DNA from: Rhodospirillales bacterium | Lineage (GTDB): Bacteria; Pseudomonadota; Alphaproteobacteria; Reyranellales; Reyranellaceae | DNA: 64,000 nt | Reading direction: 5' to 3' | Assembly (NCBI GenBank): GCA_016185145.1 | Contig: JACPOB010000081.1 | Location: forward strand, 1-64,000 | Shown here: one piece after another, positions 62,393 to 64,000 of the stretch | How the letters are laid out: each line of letters opens with the position of its first letter | Numbering within the stretch: position 1 is the stretch's first letter | Notes under the pieces: generated by a model | Told to the model about the DNA's origin: nothing | The model's database searches: none | Seen by the model: the letters and a program-made list of their open reading frames with translations, nothing else | Translations under genes and position numbers: made by a program

Positions 62393-62925
62393 GCCGCCCT
62401 CCCTTGCCGTATGTGCGCGTCGCGCACCTCCTCGCCGAAGGTCTCGGCGATCGCCGCCGCGATGCCGTTGTAGGCACCGCAGCGGCAAAGGTTGCCGCTC
62501 ATGCGTTCGCGCAGTTCGTCGCGGCTGAGCGCGATGTCCTCGGCGGCGAGGTCTTCGGTGACATGGCTCGGCACTCCGCGCTCCAGCTCGGCCGCCATGG
62601 CGATCGCCGAGCAGAGCTGACCCGGCGTGCAATAGCCGCACTGGAACCCGTCATGCGCCACGAACGCAGCCTGCAGATGGTGCAACCTGTCGCCGTCCGC
62701 CAGGCCCTCGACGGTGACGATCTCGCGCCCCTGGTACTGCACCGCCAGCGCCAGGCAGGCGTTGATGCGCTCGCCGTCGACCAGCACCGTGCAGGCGCCG
62801 CAGGCGCCCTGGTTGCAGCCTTTCTTGGAGCCGGTGAGCTCCAGGTGATCGCGCAGCAGGTCGAGAAGGGAAGTGCGCAGGTCGACGTCGACGGCGACCG
62901 CGCGGCCGTTGATCCGGAAATCCAT
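62389..62925 (-). CDS. (2Fe-2S)-binding subunit of a PaoA-like aldehyde oxidoreductase
   Basis: A 178-residue iron-sulfur subunit. GCNQGACGACTVLVDG provides the plant-ferredoxin-type cluster and FQCGYCTPGQLCSA plus GNLCRCGAYNGI the second. The ATG at 62925 (AGGAGCGTTCCC upstream) begins directly at the domain (DFRINGRAVAVDVDLRTSL); no Tat signal precedes it, unlike E. coli PaoA, so the complex is probably cytosolic. First gene of the three-gene unit. Confidence 0.93.
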   Translation of the reverse strand: MDFRINGRAVAVDVDLRTSLLDLLRDHLELTGSKKGCNQGACGACTVLVDGERINACLALAVQYQGREIVTVEGLADGDRLHHLQAAFVAHDGFQCGYCTPGQLCSAIAMAAELERGVPSHVTEDLAAEDIALSRDELRERMSGNLCRCGAYNGIAAAIAETFGEEVRDAHIRQGRAA

Positions 62926-63118
62926 GGGAACGCTCCTGTCGAAGGCGAACGACCGACCTTGCGGGAACGTTCCCCGAGAACTCTGGAGCGGCCGCGAGGG
63001 CCGGCCGACGGCCCGCACGGTGTCTCGATCAAGCCTCCCGGCAATCCGGCCAATGACACTGCTGCGCCGCCGCGGCTAATGGTGCGCCGCGGTCGCTTTG
63101 GACCGAGTGGAGGTTAGT

Positions 63119-63574
63119 ATGAGAACGACGGTCCTGTTGGCGACTCTTGCGCTGTTTGCCGTACCCGCCATCGCTGCCGACGACCATCACGGGGTCGTGC
63201 AGCCCGACGGCCTGAAGTGGGCTCAGCCGGCCGCCTACGCGCCGGGCGCACAGCTCGCCGTGGTCAAGGGCGATCCGACCAAGGAGGGTCAGTACGTCGT
63301 CCGCCTGAAAGTGCCGGCCGGTTACCAGATCGCGGCGCACACGCACCCCAACGACGAGAACGTCACCGTCCTGTCCGGAAGCTTCAACATCGGCACTGGC
63401 GACAAGCTCGACAAGACGAAGGGCGAGTCCGTGAAGGCGGGCGGCTATTCCTTCGTGGCGAAGGGCATGACCCACTATGCGTGGTTCACCGAGGAGACGG
63501 TCCTGCAGTTGCACGGCACCGGGCCGCAGGGAATCACCTACGTCAATCCGGCGGACGATCCGCGGAAGAAGTAG
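63119..63574 (+). CDS. Secreted cupin domain protein
   Basis: A 151-residue periplasmic cupin. Sec signal RTTVLLATLALFAVPAIAA, then the cupin core: QIAAHTHPNDENVTVLSG (HxH and E) and FVAKGMTHYAWFTEE. Resembles small exported quercetinase-like cupins of unknown role. The ATG at 63119, behind GTGGAGGTTAGT, is supported by the signal. Divergent from the Mo-oxidoreductase operon, 193 bases away. Confidence 0.87.
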   Translation: MRTTVLLATLALFAVPAIAADDHHGVVQPDGLKWAQPAAYAPGAQLAVVKGDPTKEGQYVVRLKVPAGYQIAAHTHPNDENVTVLSGSFNIGTGDKLDKTKGESVKAGGYSFVAKGMTHYAWFTEETVLQLHGTGPQGITYVNPADDPRKK

Positions 63575-63582
63575 TCGCTTGG

Positions 63583-63703
63583 GCCTCTCATATTCCTCTC
63601 CCCCGACAGGGGGGAGGTTAGGTGAGGGGCTTCGAAGGCTACCTACCGCCTGCAACCCCCTCACCCAGCCTCTCCCCCTAGCGGGGGAGAGGAGCATGAG
63701 GCC
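63583..63703. repeat. Palindromic repeat (CCTCTCC..GGGGAGAGG family), full copy
   Basis: Arms starting GCCTCTCATATTCCTCTCCC and ending GGGGAGAGGAGCATGAGGC, with AGGTTAGGTGAGGGG and CCCCCTCACCCAGCCTC inside. A partial copy is at 51693-51735. Lies between two convergent genes. Confidence 0.85.
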
Positions 63704-63718
63704 GGAGAGGAGGATGAG

Positions 63719-64000
63719 CTACCGAAACGCCGGGATGATGTGCTTGGCGAAGGTCTCCATCTGGCGCATTTCCTCGTCGAGCGACATGAAGCCCTGGTCG
63801 AAGAACCAGCCGAACCATTCGAGCTCGCCCTCGTTGCCGATGCGGTGCAGCGTCTCGATCTCGCGCTTGACCTGGTCGGGTGTGCCCGCGAGCGCGTACT
63901 TGACCTTGCGCATGCGCTCCAGGGTCCACTCCGACGGCGGTAGCGGCGTGTAGGGATCGAACGGGTACTTGGCCGCATCGTCCTGGGTACGGAACGCTTC
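63719..64000 (-). CDS. LLM class flavin-dependent oxidoreductase, C-terminal part (runs off the window end)
   Basis: The last 93 residues of a luciferase-like monooxygenase. KYALAGTPDQVKREIETLHR is the conserved GTPxxV segment near the end, followed by EGELEWFGWFFDQGFMSLDE and MRQMETFAKHIIPAFR. The frame is open to base 64000 (starts EAFRTQDDAAKYPFDPY), so the start lies beyond the window. Typical of the group with aldehyde or amine substrates, but specificity needs the missing N-terminus. Confidence 0.85.
   Translation of the reverse strand, partial: EAFRTQDDAAKYPFDPYTPLPPSEWTLERMRKVKYALAGTPDQVKREIETLHRIGNEGELEWFGWFFDQGFMSLDEEMRQMETFAKHIIPAFR

Overview
This is a high-G+C chromosomal window packed with catabolic and solute-uptake genes. 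The mix of Bug/TctC-type binding proteins, SDR dehydrogenases, LysR regulators, Liv-type ABC and TRAP transporters and fumarylacetoacetate-hydrolase-like enzymes, with several families of intergenic palindromic repeats, suggests a metabolically versatile alphaproteobacterium of soil or water. A Reyranella-like or other Hyphomicrobiales-like host is only a guess. No rRNA, tRNA or CRISPR array was seen, and no prophage.

Layout. 1-151: the tail of an ISL3-type transposase and the probable IS end, abutting an orphan Bug binding protein. 1169-5936: SDR/TetR divergent pair, an Imm11-like gene, a second orphan Bug protein, LysR and a membrane protein. 5937-6170: a dispersed element whose second copy lies inverted at 51900-52130. 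6530-11141: DUF5990, an ABM-like protein, class I aldolase, SDR, cupin and a MetE-core protein. 11208-17747: LysR divergent from a run of amidohydrolase, cupin, enolase-superfamily enzyme, PanE-like reductase, ABM protein and ABC binding protein. 17897-23818: HpcH/HpaI aldolase, SDRs, SGNH hydrolase, amidohydrolase and LLM monooxygenase. 23979-26946: gdhA and an MHS transporter.

27267-38927 is one compact 11-gene operon: hydantoinase/oxoprolinase A and B (B fused to an acetone-carboxylase-gamma-like zinc domain), FAH-family hydrolase, SDR, a complete Liv-type ABC importer interrupted by a DUF3830 gene, and a cupin-type XRE regulator at the end. It looks like a self-contained uptake-and-degradation unit for an unknown cyclic amide, lactam or keto-acid-like substrate. 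39131-45085 is a second unit: LysR divergent from a complete TRAP transporter, a CnbZ-like 2-aminomuconate deaminase homologue and a protein made of three RidA domains, pointing to enamine or imine chemistry on an imported acid.

45093-50920 holds an exported amidohydrolase, an SRPBCC-ArsR pair, an alpha/beta hydrolase, a mercuric-reductase-like flavoprotein, a glycine-zipper lipoprotein and a DinB protein. 51009-56824 holds TetR, a methyltransferase, a DUF2188 antitoxin with a broken Fic toxin, a DyP peroxidase ending in an encapsulin cargo-loading peptide with no shell gene in the window, and a MarR/ABM pair. 57501-64000 holds an amidase, a PaoABC-like molybdenum aldehyde oxidoreductase (genes ordered FeS, FAD, Mo), a secreted cupin, and the end of an LLM oxidoreductase running off the window.

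Most promising: the orphan encapsulin-targeted DyP peroxidase, the hydantoinase/ABC operon with its HyuB fusion, the triple-RidA/CnbZ/TRAP unit, and the two-copy promoter-bearing dispersed element.
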